Shown: in pieces, positions 11,526 through 26,473 of the stretch
Layout: every line of letters starts with the position of its first letter
Position numbering within the stretch: the first letter of the stretch is position 1
Source of the DNA: Brenneria rubrifaciens
GTDB taxonomy: Bacteria > Pseudomonadota > Gammaproteobacteria > Enterobacterales > Enterobacteriaceae
NCBI RefSeq assembly: GCF_005484945.1
Contig: NZ_CP034035.1
Coordinates: 3,720,001 to 3,784,000 of the forward strand
Direction: 5' to 3'
Length of the DNA: 64,000 nucleotides
Notes under the pieces: model-generated
Databases searched by the model: none
What the model was told of the DNA's origin: nothing
Seen by the model: only the letters and a program-made list of their open reading frames with translations
Translations under genes and position numbers: made by a program

Positions 11526-12683
11526 TTACCTCTTCGCAGCCTGAAATGCACGATCCAGATCGGCAACCAGGTCATCACCGTCTTCAATTCCGGTTGAAAT
11601 ACGCAACAACGTTTCGGAGATCCCGGCAGCGGCACGCGCTTCGGGCGACATGCCGGCATGGGTCATGGTTGCGGCATGGGAAATCAGGCTTTCCACGCCC
11701 CCCAGGGATTCTGCCAGCGTAAACAATTCCAGCGGTTCCAGAAAACGCCGCAGCGTCTCTTCGTCGCCATCCAGCTCAAAACTTAGCATGGCGCCAAACC
11801 CGGATTGCTGACGACAGGCAATTTCATGACCGGGATTTTGCGGTAGTGACGGATGATATAATTTTTTCACTAACGGCTGCTGTTGCAGGTATTCAACCAG
11901 TTGTAACGCATTGCGCTGTGCAGCGGCCATACGCGGCGCCAGCGTGCGCAGACCGCGCAACAGCAGATAGCTGTCAAACGCGGCGCCCGTGACTCCGATA
12001 TTGTTAGCCCACCAAGCCAGCTCGGTCACCGTTTCCTGATCGCTAGCAATCACGGCGCCAGCCACGACATCGGAGTGGCCATTCAGGTATTTGGTACAGG
12101 AATGGACAACCAAATCCGCACCCAGCGCCAGCGGCTGTTGCAAAGCAGGACTCAGGAAGGTGTTATCCACCACGCTAACGGCTCCCGCCGCGCGAACGGC
12201 ACGGCAAATCGCCGCAATATCCACCACGCGCAGTAAAGGATTGCTGGGGCTTTCTATCAGCACCAGTTTGGGGTTTTCCGCCAGCGCGGCATTCAGTGCC
12301 GCTTCGTCGCCCTGATCGACAAACTTCACGCGAAATGCGCCGCGTTTATTCAGGCTGTCGAACAGGCGGTAGCTGCCGCCGTAGCAGTCATGAGGCGCCA
12401 CCAGTAAATCCCCCGGACGCAGAAATACTGTGCAAACCAACAGGATAGCCGACATCCCGCTGCTGGTCATCACGCCGCCCGCGCCACCTTCCAGTTCGGC
12501 CAGCGCCCGTTGCACAACATCGCGCGTCGGGTTACCGCGGCGAGAATAATCATGGGCTCTTGGCTGATTGAATCCGGTAAAGTTATAGGTGCTGGAAAGG
12601 TGAATCGGGGGGACGACACAGCCATATTGCTCATCATCATTTAACCCGCTGCGAACTGCGATCGTGGCCTGTCTACGCGTCAT
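11526..12683 (-). CDS. metB: Cystathionine gamma-synthase MetB
   Basis: MetB is a PLP enzyme that joins O-succinylhomoserine and cysteine to give cystathionine. The start MTRRQATIAVRSGLNDDEQY matches E. coli MetB; an upstream in-frame methionine is not conserved. The 385 residues include YSRRGNPTRDVVQRALAELE, PHDCYGGSYRLFDSL, the PLP lysine in HSCTKYLNGHSDVV, and the conserved ESLGGVESLISHAATMTHAGM. It is the first gene of metBL and divergent from metJ across a four-box MetJ operator. Confidence 0.97.
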   Translation of the reverse strand: MTRRQATIAVRSGLNDDEQYGCVVPPIHLSSTYNFTGFNQPRAHDYSRRGNPTRDVVQRALAELEGGAGGVMTSSGMSAILLVCTVFLRPGDLLVAPHDCYGGSYRLFDSLNKRGAFRVKFVDQGDEAALNAALAENPKLVLIESPSNPLLRVVDIAAICRAVRAAGAVSVVDNTFLSPALQQPLALGADLVVHSCTKYLNGHSDVVAGAVIASDQETVTELAWWANNIGVTGAAFDSYLLLRGLRTLAPRMAAAQRNALQLVEYLQQQPLVKKLYHPSLPQNPGHEIACRQQSGFGAMLSFELDGDEETLRRFLEPLELFTLAESLGGVESLISHAATMTHAGMSPEARAAAGISETLLRISTGIEDGDDLVADLDRAFQAAKR

Positions 12684-12743
12684 CGGCTTTTTCCTCGCTG
12701 GAGGCTGAATCATAGGAGGTTAAAGAGTAAACCCAGTTTTAAT

Positions 12744-12775
12744 AGACGTCAATACATCTAGACTTCTAAACTTCT
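12744..12775. promoter_or_regulatory. MetJ operator between metB and metJ
   Basis: Four contiguous met boxes AGACGTCA, ATACATCT, AGACTTCT and AAACTTCT lie 61 bases from the metB start and 96 from metJ. The shared operator should repress metBL and autoregulate metJ. Confidence 0.9.
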
Positions 12776-12870
12776 TTGCGTATAGATTGAGCATAAGCAT
12801 AATAACCGCTAGAATCTTGGTATTTCATGGCAAATGCTGTCTTCATTACGATTAATATTTAAGGTATCCC

Positions 12871-13188
12871 ATGGCTGAGTGGAACGGCGAGTATGTCAGC
12901 CCTTACGCTGAACACGGTAAAAAAAGCGAACAGGTAAAAAAGATCACGGTATCTATTCCGCTGAAAGTCTTGAAAATATTGACGGATGAACGGACAAGAC
13001 GCCAGGTTAACAACCTGCGGCACGCAACAAACAGCGAACTCCTGTGTGAGGCGTTTTTGCATGCCTTCACCGGACAGCCTCTGCCAAATGATGAAGATTT
13101 GCGTAAGGAACGCAGTGATGAAATTCCTGAAGAAGCAAAAATCATCATGCGGGAGATGGGGATTGACCCCGATACCTGGGAATATTAA
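12871..13188 (+). CDS. metJ: Methionine repressor MetJ
   Basis: MetJ is a ribbon-helix-helix dimer that uses S-adenosylmethionine as corepressor to shut off the methionine regulon. The 105 residues are close to E. coli Met[21 protein letters not shown], the DNA-contacting beta-strand [20 protein letters not shown], and the C-terminal GIDPDTWEY. It is divergent from metB, with the operator in between, and converges with rpmE. Confidence 0.98.
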   Translation: MAEWNGEYVSPYAEHGKKSEQVKKITVSIPLKVLKILTDERTRRQVNNLRHATNSELLCEAFLHAFTGQPLPNDEDLRKERSDEIPEEAKIIMREMGIDPDTWEY

Positions 13189-13298
13189 GCAAGCAGGCTG
13201 TTGGAATCCGCTGCCGGTCGAAACTGCCTGCGGTTTTCTTGCATATGCAGATGATTCCCCGCCCAGAATGATTACCCGCCGTACCAGATACCGGAAAA

Positions 13299-13328
13299 CA
13301 GCAAGGGCGCCCGTAGGCGCCCTTGCTG
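13299..13328. terminator. Bidirectional terminator between metJ and rpmE
   Basis: A 13-bp perfect stem (CAGCAAGGGCGCC / GGCGCCCTTGCTG) with loop CGTA is followed by short T-rich tracts in both directions. It lies between the convergent metJ and rpmE genes, 24 bases from the rpmE stop. Confidence 0.85.
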
Positions 13329-13351
13329 GCTTTTACTGCTAACCTGAAAAC

Positions 13352-13567
13352 TTATTTTTTGATGCCCGGCATGGTGAAACGCTTGTTGAAGCGCTCAACA
13401 CGTCCACCAGTATCAACAACACGTTGTTTGCCGGTGTAGAACGGGTGGCACTCGCCACAAACGTCCAGGTTCAGGTCGCGACCCACAGTAGAGTGAGTTT
13501 TGATAACATTACCGCAAGAGCAAGTTGCAGTAACTTCAACGTAATTCGGGTGAATACCTTTTTTCAT
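13352..13567 (-). CDS. rpmE: 50S ribosomal protein L31 (zinc-binding type)
   Basis: L31 is a small protein of the large ribosomal subunit near the intersubunit bridges. The 71 residues start [19 protein letters not shown] and keep the cysteine pairs CSC and CGEC, so this is the zinc-containing C+ form, which a zinc-free paralogue elsewhere could replace under zinc limitation. It is divergent from priA, as in E. coli. Confidence 0.98.
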   Translation of the reverse strand: MKKGIHPNYVEVTATCSCGNVIKTHSTVGRDLNLDVCGECHPFYTGKQRVVDTGGRVERFNKRFTMPGIKK

Positions 13568-13738
13568 GGGAAACCTCTGTTAAGGCCGTGTCGCTATCCA
13601 GCCCTGTTCCGCCAGACACCACACGAAGTTGAGTAAGTGAGTTCATTATGCAAACAGCACAATGGCGGCGGATCATACAGAAACTGATAACCCGATGCAA
13701 TCGCATCCACACATTATTACCTGCAACATGTACACTAG

Positions 13739-15976
<2,238 letters not shown>

Positions 15977-16247
15977 CATTTTCACGCCTGACAGTCAGTG
16001 ACAAATTATTGCGAATCACATCGAAAAACCGATATAAGTCACGTTTTCTATGCAAATTAAGCAACAAAAATTGCGTTCAATCTGTTAAGAGTGTTTGCGA
16101 AGGCAGTATTGTGGAAAAGATTGCGGCACAAAATATTACAACTGTCATTAAGCAATGGCGGCCGCTCATATTTCGGCCTGAACTGGGGGAAACGCGATAA
16201 CCCGGGCCGGTAACGCCAGTTCAGGCTGACGCAAGGAGAAAAAAGCG

Positions 16248-17291
16248 TTGGATCAGAAGAAAGACGTCGCCACAGCGACAATGAAAGACGTAGCGGACAA
16301 GGCCGGCGTATCCACCGCCACGGTTTCCCGCACGTTGATGAATCCAGAAAAGGTCTCCGCGGCCACCCGAAAAAAAGTGGAACAAGCGGTCGTTACCGTA
16401 GGGTACTCTCCCCATGCACTGGCCAGAAACCTGAAACGTCATGAAACGCGAACCATCTTGACCATCGTGCCGGATATCTGCGATCCCTTCTTTTCTGAAA
16501 TATTCAGAGGCATTGAAGAGACAGCGGCAGAGCATGGCTATCTGGTTCTCATTGGCGACTGCGCGCATCAACGCCAGAAAGAAAAAACCTTTGTTGATTT
16601 GTTCCTCACCAAACAAATTGACGGCATGCTGCTGCTGGGTTCAGACCTGCCGTTCGATGCCGGAAAAGAAGAACAGCGCAACCTTCCCCCGATGGTCATG
16701 GCCAATGAATTTGCACCGGAATTGGAATTGCCGACGGTCCATATCGATAACCTGACCGCCGCATTTGAAGCCGTGCATTACTTGCAACAGCTCGGCCACC
16801 AGCGGATCGCCTGTATCGCCGGCCCCGAGCATATGCACCTGAGCCGATATCGGCTACAGGGTTATGTGCAGGCACTCCGCCGCAGCGGGATCACGATCGA
16901 TAACCAATACATTTTCCAGGGCGACTTCACGTATGAAACCGGGGTCAACGGACTGATTGCATTAATGAAACATCCGCTGCCCCCCAGCGCGATTTTCTGC
17001 CATAGCGACATCATGGCCCTGGGCGTGCTATCGCAGGCGAAAAAGATGGGGCTGGATATACCGCGAGATATTTCCGTGATCGGTTTTGACGACATTGCTC
17101 AGGCGCGGTATTGCTGGCCGCCGCTAACAACGGTGGCACAGCCACGTTATCAGATCGGACGCGAGGCAATGCTGCTACTATTGGAGCAACTACACGGCAA
17201 TACCGTACGCAGCGGCTCACGGCTGATGACCAGTGAGTTGGTAATACGAGAAAGCTCGGCAGCCCTGAATTATTCACGTAACAGGCTTTAA
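16248..17291 (+). CDS. cytR: LacI-family repressor CytR (TTG start)
   Basis: CytR represses nucleoside uptake and catabolism genes together with CRP and is relieved by cytidine. Residues 12-32 (MKDVADKAGVSTATVSRTLM) are the LacI helix-turn-helix; the sugar-binding-like domain includes TIVPDICDPFFSEIFRGIE and CHSDIMALGVLSQAKKMG. Translation most likely begins at TTG 16248, with AAGGAG 11 bases upstream. The start is placed there because E. coli CytR has a similar lysine-rich stretch before the helix-turn-helix. Confidence 0.95.
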   Translation: MDQKKDVATATMKDVADKAGVSTATVSRTLMNPEKVSAATRKKVEQAVVTVGYSPHALARNLKRHETRTILTIVPDICDPFFSEIFRGIEETAAEHGYLVLIGDCAHQRQKEKTFVDLFLTKQIDGMLLLGSDLPFDAGKEEQRNLPPMVMANEFAPELELPTVHIDNLTAAFEAVHYLQQLGHQRIACIAGPEHMHLSRYRLQGYVQALRRSGITIDNQYIFQGDFTYETGVNGLIALMKHPLPPSAIFCHSDIMALGVLSQAKKMGLDIPRDISVIGFDDIAQARYCWPPLTTVAQPRYQIGREAMLLLLEQLHGNTVRSGSRLMTSELVIRESSAALNYSRNRL

Positions 17292-17375
17292 GAATTCAGG
17301 TGCTGGTCAAATATTTTAGGGTTCAGTAACATGGCCTTCTAATTTCCCTTAAATTCAATTCACAGCGAAACGACA

Positions 17376-18194
17376 GTGGCACAAAGAGACTATGTCAGCC
17401 GGGGCCGTTCAGGTACGCGCCGAAAAAAGACAACCAGCCGAAGAAAAAGCAACGCCTCAGGAACATCCAAAATCATGGTGGCTCTGGCTGTCGCCGTGTT
17501 GGTCACTTTTGCGGGGGGGTTGTACTTTATCGCCAATAATAAACCAGAAGAAACGCCGGTACTGCCGCATCAAAACGCGGCGGGTAAAGGCAGCGGGTTG
17601 CCGCCTAAGCCGGAGGAGCGTTGGCGTTATATTAAGGAGTTGGAGAACCGTCAGTTAGGCGTCACGTCGCCTACCGAACCCTCTGCCGGCGGAGAAATCC
17701 AGTCACCGGTGCAACTGACGGATGAACAGCGTCAGTTGCTGGAGCAAATGCAGTCGGATATGCGGCGCCAGCCAACGCCGCTCACGGAAGTGCCTTATAA
17801 CGACCAGACTCAGGTTCCGCGCTCACAGGTGACAATCAAGCCGCCCTCGCCGCAAACGCCCGCAGACACTACACCGCCGCCCGCGGCGAAGGCCCTTGTT
17901 ACCCCGGCGCCAAAACAGGAAACGGATAAACAAGCGCCGGTAAAACAGCCGTCGGAAAAAGAGAAAACGCAGCGTTGGATTGTTCAATGCGGTTCGTTCA
18001 AAACCATGGAGCCGGCCGAGTCGGTCAGAGCGCAACTGGCGTTTGCCGGTGTGGAAAGCCGTATTTCATCCAACGGTGGCTGGAATCGCATTATGCTGGG
18101 TCCTTATAACAACCGAGCCGCAGCTGACAAAATGTTGCGGCGTCTCAAAGAGATCGGTACTTCCAACTGTATCCCGCTCGCCAGTGGGGGTTGA
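17376..18194 (+). CDS. ftsN: Cell division protein FtsN (GTG start)
   Basis: FtsN is the late divisome protein that triggers septal peptidoglycan synthesis by FtsWI. It starts at GTG 17376 (MAQRDYVSRGRSGTRRKK), with a basic cytoplasmic tail, one membrane segment (about residues 32-54, MVALAVAVLVTFAGGLYFI), the essential helix region (LPPKPEERWRYIKELENRQ), a Pro/Gln-rich linker, and a C-terminal SPOR domain (WIVQCGSFKTMEPAESVRAQ). At 272 residues it is about 45 shorter than the E. coli protein, the difference falling in the linker. Its stop overlaps a heat-shock type promoter for hslVU. Confidence 0.96.
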   Translation: MAQRDYVSRGRSGTRRKKTTSRRKSNASGTSKIMVALAVAVLVTFAGGLYFIANNKPEETPVLPHQNAAGKGSGLPPKPEERWRYIKELENRQLGVTSPTEPSAGGEIQSPVQLTDEQRQLLEQMQSDMRRQPTPLTEVPYNDQTQVPRSQVTIKPPSPQTPADTTPPPAAKALVTPAPKQETDKQAPVKQPSEKEKTQRWIVQCGSFKTMEPAESVRAQLAFAGVESRISSNGGWNRIMLGPYNNRAAADKMLRRLKEIGTSNCIPLASGG

Positions 18195-18219
18195 AAAACT
18201 CCACGCCTTACCCCATTTA
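18191..18219 (+). promoter_or_regulatory. Sigma-32 type promoter of hslVU
   Basis: TTGAAA (18191) and CCCCATTTA (18211) are separated by 14 bases, matching the heat-shock sigma-32 consensus (CTTGAAA, CCCCATNTA). The -35 element overlaps the ftsN stop codon. This agrees with HslVU being a heat-shock protease in E. coli. Confidence 0.8.
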
Positions 18220-18236
18220 TAAATTCAATATGCCTC

Positions 18237-18259
18237 GCCCTCGCGGCGAGGGCCTTTTT
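18237..18259 (+). promoter_or_regulatory. Stem-loop in the hslVU leader
   Basis: GCCCTCG-CGG-CGAGGGC is followed by CTTTTTC. It looks like an intrinsic terminator for ftsN, but it lies downstream of the sigma-32 promoter, inside the hslV 5' UTR. I recall an E. coli hslVU leader hairpin described as a transcript-stabilising element, so it may act as that, as a partial terminator, or as both. Confidence 0.65.
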
Positions 18260-18281
18260 CTTCCGTAACGGGGGATTACTC

Positions 18282-18812
18282 GTGACAACTATTGTAAGTG
18301 TACGCCGCAACGGCCACGTGGTCATTGGCGGTGATGGGCAAGCCACGCAGGGCAACACCGTCATGAAAGGAAACGTGCGTAAAGTTCGCCGTCTCTACAA
18401 CGATCACGTTATTGCAGGCTTTGCGGGCGGTACGGCGGATGCGTTTACCCTGTTTGAACTTTTCGAGCGCAAACTGGAAATACATCAAGGGCACCTGGTG
18501 AAAGCGGCAGTAGAGCTGGCGAAGGACTGGCGTACCGATCGCATGCTGCGCCGGCTTGAAGCCTTACTTGCCGTTGCTGATGAAAATGCTTCACTGATTA
18601 TCACGGGTAATGGCGATGTCGTGCAGCCGGAAAACGACCTGATTGCTATCGGCTCTGGTGGTCCGTACGCCCAGGCCGCCTCTCGGGCCTTACTCGAAAA
18701 CACAGAATTAAGCGCACGGGATATTGTCGAGAAGTCGCTAGGGATTGCTGGCGATATCTGCATCTACACCAACCAGTTCCACACGATTGAAGAATTAGCC
18801 TCGAAGGCGTAA
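18282..18812 (+). CDS. hslV: ATP-dependent protease proteolytic subunit HslV (GTG start)
   Basis: HslV (ClpQ) is the threonine peptidase of the bacterial proteasome-like HslVU complex. After the initiator (GTG 18282, Shine-Dalgarno GGGGA upstream) the chain starts [20 protein letters not shown], so removal of Met exposes the catalytic N-terminal threonine. The 176 residues match the family and keep [20 protein letters not shown] and [19 protein letters not shown] sequence. It precedes hslU by 9 bases in a heat-shock operon. Confidence 0.98.
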   Translation: MTTIVSVRRNGHVVIGGDGQATQGNTVMKGNVRKVRRLYNDHVIAGFAGGTADAFTLFELFERKLEIHQGHLVKAAVELAKDWRTDRMLRRLEALLAVADENASLIITGNGDVVQPENDLIAIGSGGPYAQAASRALLENTELSARDIVEKSLGIAGDICIYTNQFHTIEELASKA

Positions 18813-18821
18813 GGATCAACT

Positions 18822-20153
18822 ATGTCTGAAATGACCCCGCGCGAAATAGTCAACGAACTTGATAGCTATATTGTCGGTCAGCACAAGGCCAAACGTGCCG
18901 TGGCGATTGCCCTGCGTAACCGCTGGCGTCGGACGCAACTGGAAGAAACGCTGCGCCATGAAGTCACGCCTAAAAACATTCTGATGATCGGTCCGACCGG
19001 CGTCGGTAAAACCGAAATTGCCCGCCGCCTGGCTAAACTGGCCAATGCGCCATTCATCAAGGTCGAAGCCACCAAGTTCACCGAAGTCGGTTATGTGGGT
19101 AAAGAAGTCGACTCGATCATCCGCGATCTGACGGATTCAGCGATAAAAATGGTACGTCAGCAGTCCATTGAGAAAAACCGTTACCGCGCAGAAGAACTGG
19201 CGGAAGAGCGTATTCTTGATGTCCTGATCCCGCCGGCGAAAAACAACTGGGGACAGTCGGAGGAAAACCCTGAACCTTCCGCTGCTCGTCAGGCTTTTCG
19301 CAAGAAGCTGCGCGAAGGTCAGTTAGACGATAAAGAAATTGAAATCGATCTGGCCGCCTCACCGGTAGGGGTTGAAATCATGGCGCCTCCCGGCATGGAA
19401 GAGATGACCAATCAGTTGCAATCCATGTTTCAGAACCTGGCGGGTCAAAAACAGAAAACCCGTAAAGTGAAAATCAAGGAAGCGTTCAAATTGTTGGTGG
19501 AAGAAGAAGCCGGCAAGCTGGTGAATCCTGAAGAGCTGAAACAGCAAGCTATTGAGGCGGTCGAACAACACGGCATCGTTTTTATTGATGAGATCGATAA
19601 AATCTGTAAACGCGGCGAAAGCACCGGCCCGGACGTCTCCCGTGAAGGCGTACAGCGCGATCTGCTGCCACTGGTTGAAGGTTGTACCGTCTCGACCAAA
19701 CACGGCATGGTCAAAACCGACCATATCCTGTTTATCGCGTCAGGCGCCTTCCAGGTTGCCAGTCCGTCCGACCTGATCCCGGAATTGCAGGGGCGGTTGC
19801 CGATTCGTGTTGAATTGCAGGCGCTGACGACGGAAGATTTTGAGCGGATCCTGACGGAGCCGAGCGCATCACTGACTGAGCAGTATAAAGCGCTGATGGC
19901 GACGGAAGGCGTCGACATTGAGTTTTCCGCAGAGGGTATTCGCCGTATCGCTGAAGCCGCATGGCAGGTTAACGAACGTACCGAAAACATCGGCGCACGT
20001 CGTTTGCATACCGTTTTGGAGCGTCTGGTTGAAGATATCTCTTATGATGCCAGCGAAATGAATGGTCAAAATGTTACCATTGACGCAGATTACGTACGTA
20101 GTCACCTGGATGAACTAGTAGCAGATGAAGATCTGAGCCGATTTATCTTATAA
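18822..20153 (+). CDS. hslU: HslU AAA+ ATPase subunit
   Basis: HslU (ClpY) unfolds substrates and feeds them to HslV. The 443 residues contain [17 protein letters not shown], Walker [16 protein letters not shown], the pore loop GYVGKEV, the charged inserted I-domain (about residues 110-230), Walker [13 protein letters not shown], sensor/arginine region [19 protein letters not shown], and the C-terminal tail EDLSRFIL that docks into HslV. It ends in a terminator at 20188. Confidence 0.98.
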   Translation: MSEMTPREIVNELDSYIVGQHKAKRAVAIALRNRWRRTQLEETLRHEVTPKNILMIGPTGVGKTEIARRLAKLANAPFIKVEATKFTEVGYVGKEVDSIIRDLTDSAIKMVRQQSIEKNRYRAEELAEERILDVLIPPAKNNWGQSEENPEPSAARQAFRKKLREGQLDDKEIEIDLAASPVGVEIMAPPGMEEMTNQLQSMFQNLAGQKQKTRKVKIKEAFKLLVEEEAGKLVNPEELKQQAIEAVEQHGIVFIDEIDKICKRGESTGPDVSREGVQRDLLPLVEGCTVSTKHGMVKTDHILFIASGAFQVASPSDLIPELQGRLPIRVELQALTTEDFERILTEPSASLTEQYKALMATEGVDIEFSAEGIRRIAEAAWQVNERTENIGARRLHTVLERLVEDISYDASEMNGQNVTIDADYVRSHLDELVADEDLSRFIL

Positions 20154-20187
20154 TCCGTTTTACGGATCGTCCTGTTAACTATTGAGC

Positions 20188-20215
20188 GGGGGGCCTTGGC
20201 CTCCCGTTTGTGTTT
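20188..20215 (+). terminator. Terminator of hslVU
   Basis: GGGGGGCC-TT-GGCCTCCC forms an 8-bp stem with one G-U pair, followed by a T-rich stretch, 35 bases after the hslU stop. Confidence 0.8.
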
Positions 20216-20240
20216 ATTGTTCTGTAATTAAAGAAATTAT

Positions 20241-20347
20241 TATACCCAATAGATTTCGAGTTTCAGGTCGGCACAACCGGAAGACAAATTCATCGGGAAC
20301 GAATTTGACCAGCCAACGCATCGGCAACTTGCATGAAGTCGGGTACA
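20241..20347. repeat. MITE-like palindromic repeat upstream of menA
   Basis: A 107-base element is bounded by TATACCC at the left and the near-inverse GGGTACA at the right, with an internal CAAATTC/GAATTTG palindrome. Its left end (TATACCCAATAGATTTCGAG) resembles an intergenic repeat I recall from several Enterobacterales. A collapsed copy with the same ends occurs at 36175-36206. It occupies most of the hslU-menA gap, so it may supply or disturb the menA promoter. Confidence 0.65.
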
Positions 20348-20376
20348 ACTCATAAACAATAAAATTGAAGCACACT

Positions 20377-21902
<1,526 letters not shown>

Positions 21903-21934
21903 TCTTCATCACGCCAAGAAAGCGCATTAGGCTT

Positions 21935-21970
21935 ATAACGCCATCCCCACCGAAGCGGGGAAGGCGTTAT
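21935..21970 (+). terminator. Stem-loop after rraA
   Basis: ATAACGCC-AT-CCCC pairs with GGGG-AA-GGCGTTAT around an eight-base loop, between the convergent rraA and zapB genes. There is no U-run, so terminator function is uncertain. Confidence 0.5.
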
Positions 21971-22021
21971 ATGACGTCGGCAAAACTTAAAAACAGGTGA
22001 GCGCCCGACTTCGCTAAAAAA

Positions 22022-22261
22022 TTAAACTTCTTCCATCTTGCCGAGCAGCGCACGCAAACGGTCTTGCCATACCTGCTGCTCTTCTTTCAGTTGTTCGTTC
22101 TCGCGTACCAGCGCTTCACGGGAACCCGCCGCTGACTGGACCTCTTGTGACAACGCGCTGTTTTGTTCTTTCAGCTCTTCGATTTCCATTTGTAACAGCG
22201 TGATCGTATCAATCGCCTGCTGAACTTTCGCTTCCAGCTTTTCAAACACTTCAAATGACAT
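22022..22261 (-). CDS. zapB: Z-ring associated coiled-coil protein ZapB
   Basis: ZapB is a small, almost wholly coiled-coil division factor that links the Z-ring (through ZapA) to MatP on the terminus. The 79 residues ([20 protein letters not shown]) show uninterrupted heptads rich in Leu, Gln and Glu ([20 protein letters not shown]). Its position next to glpF and rraA is the E. coli arrangement. Confidence 0.97.
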   Translation of the reverse strand: MSFEVFEKLEAKVQQAIDTITLLQMEIEELKEQNSALSQEVQSAAGSREALVRENEQLKEEQQVWQDRLRALLGKMEEV

Positions 22262-22775
22262 TCTTCAAACCCCTTTTAATCACTCGGCATAAATCGGTTA
22301 ACGCTGTGTCATCATATCCGCATAACCACAACGCAACAGCACACCCTAAACGATGCTCGTTCAATACGCCTCTGGAGATATCCTGATGGCGAAACTGGCC
22401 GTTGCTGAATTGTATGTAGCCAATGAACCCCTGTCTAGCAGACATCCCACACAACGCCGAGTCTGACCGTTTTTCTTTATCACCACTATCAGCACAAACT
22501 GAAACAATGGATGCGCTATCCGCCGCCTCACGAACAACAAATGTTAATCATTGCATCGATTGCTTAACATCCGCTGGGCGTTACCAACCGCCAAATCACA
22601 AAAAGATAATCGAATCCGCACATTTTGTTGACCAACAACACACAATTTAATTTCGATATTTCTCGATTTCGAGCATTAACGATAAATTAACATAATAGGT
22701 ACGTTAAAACAGAGGCCGCCGTTTACGGTGACCTTCAAGACCCACTACTCTGTCTCCTAGCAGCAGGAAACCATT
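22262..22775 (+). promoter_or_regulatory. zapB-glpF intergenic control region
   Basis: I see no convincing gene in these 514 bases. About 120 bases before glpF lies an AT-rich stretch with TCGA-centred repeats (TTTCGATATTTCTCGATTTC, then GAGCATTAACG at 22652-22682) that resembles tandem GlpR half-sites; the operator call is tentative. Short frames on both strands here have no recognisable features. Confidence 0.35.
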
Positions 22776-25183
<2,408 letters not shown>

Positions 25184-25191
25184 CGCTACGC

Positions 25192-25220
25192 CGGGCGCGA
25201 CTACCGCGCCCGTTTTTTTT
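25192..25220 (+). terminator. Intrinsic terminator between glpK and glpX
   Basis: CGGGCGCG pairs perfectly with CGCGCCCG across a five-base loop and is followed by eight Ts. It begins eight bases after the glpK stop and should largely separate glpFK from glpX, so glpX either relies on read-through or has its own promoter in 25221-25310. Confidence 0.92.
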
Positions 25221-25310
25221 ATAGCCTGCCATTGACTCCCCAGACAAGCCATTGTGATAAAATCCCGCCCTTATTCCTTTTGTACCCCAATCGACAATAG
25301 ACAGGTATCC

Positions 25311-26321
25311 ATGAAACGTGAATTAGCCATCGAATTCTCACGCGTCACTGAAGCGGCGGCGCTGGCAGGCTACAAATGGTTAGGCCGTGGCGACAAAAAT
25401 GCCGCCGACAATGCAGCGGTACAGGCCATGCGCATTATGCTCAATCAGGTCAATATCAATGGTCGGATTGTGATTGGCGAAGGAGAGATCGACGAAGCGC
25501 CGATGCTTTTTATCGGCGAGCAAGTGGGCACCGGACAGGGCGACGCCGTGGATATCGCCGTTGATCCCATTGAAGGCACGCGTATGACCGCCATGGGTCA
25601 GGCCAATGCCCTCGCCGTACTGGCCGTCGGTGAAAAGGGCGCGTTTCTGCACGCGCCGGATATGTATATGGAGAAACTGATTGTCGGGCCTGACGCAAAA
25701 GGAGCGATTGATTTGGCGCTTCCGCTGGCGGATAACCTGCGCAACATCGCCAAGACGCTGAATAAGCCGCTTGACCAGTTAACCGTGATTACCCTGGCTA
25801 AGCCGCGCCACGATACCTGCCTTGCTGAAATGCAGCAGTTGGGCGTGAAAGTGTTCGCCATTCCTGATGGTGATGTCGCCGCGTCTATTCTTACCTGCAT
25901 GCCGGACAGCGAAGTCGATGTGCTATACGGCATTGGCGGCGCGCCGGAAGGGGTCATTTCCGCCGCCGTCATCCGGGCGCTCGACGGTGACATGCAGGGT
26001 CGGCTGCTGGCACGCCATCAGGTGAAAGGCGATAGCGCTGAAAATCGCCGAATCGGTGAAGATGAACTGGCACGCTGTCAACAAATGGGGATTGAAGCCG
26101 GTAGCATACTGCGCCTCGGCGATATGGCCCGTAATGATAACGTGATTTTTTCAGCCACGGGCATTACCAAAGGCGACTTGCTGGAAGGCATCTCACGCAG
26201 GGGAAATATCGCCACCACCGAGACATTGCTGATCCGCGGCAAATCGCGGACGATTCGTCGCATCATGTCCACCCATTACCTCGATCGCAAAGATCGCGCG
26301 CTGCATGATTTCCTGCTGTAA
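25311..26321 (+). CDS. glpX: Class II fructose-1,6-bisphosphatase GlpX
   Basis: GlpX hydrolyses fructose 1,6-bisphosphate in gluconeogenesis, needed when glycerol is the carbon source. The start MKRELAIEFSRVTEAAALAG (336 residues) matches E. coli; the frame is open further upstream without homology. Metal and phosphate motifs are GEGEIDEAPMLFIGEQVG, AVDPIEGTRMTA and GIGGAPEGVISAAVIRALDG. It lies behind glpFK but after a strong terminator. Confidence 0.97.
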   Translation: MKRELAIEFSRVTEAAALAGYKWLGRGDKNAADNAAVQAMRIMLNQVNINGRIVIGEGEIDEAPMLFIGEQVGTGQGDAVDIAVDPIEGTRMTAMGQANALAVLAVGEKGAFLHAPDMYMEKLIVGPDAKGAIDLALPLADNLRNIAKTLNKPLDQLTVITLAKPRHDTCLAEMQQLGVKVFAIPDGDVAASILTCMPDSEVDVLYGIGGAPEGVISAAVIRALDGDMQGRLLARHQVKGDSAENRRIGEDELARCQQMGIEAGSILRLGDMARNDNVIFSATGITKGDLLEGISRRGNIATTETLLIRGKSRTIRRIMSTHYLDRKDRALHDFLL

Positions 26322-26473
26322 CCCGGCAATTCGGCCCGCGGTTTTCACTGAGTGATTGTTTAACAGTTGTTAATAAATAGCGTATCTTAAAGGCGGCAGA
26401 TGAATGGCCGCACTACCTCGCCGGCAATTGTATTAAGTAACAGCGGCAATAACAGAAACAGGAGCACAGCATT

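Noticed and set aside
22251..22650. Short frames on both strands between zapB and glpF
   Set aside because: No ribosome sites, no recognisable domains, and they overlap the expected glpF control region.
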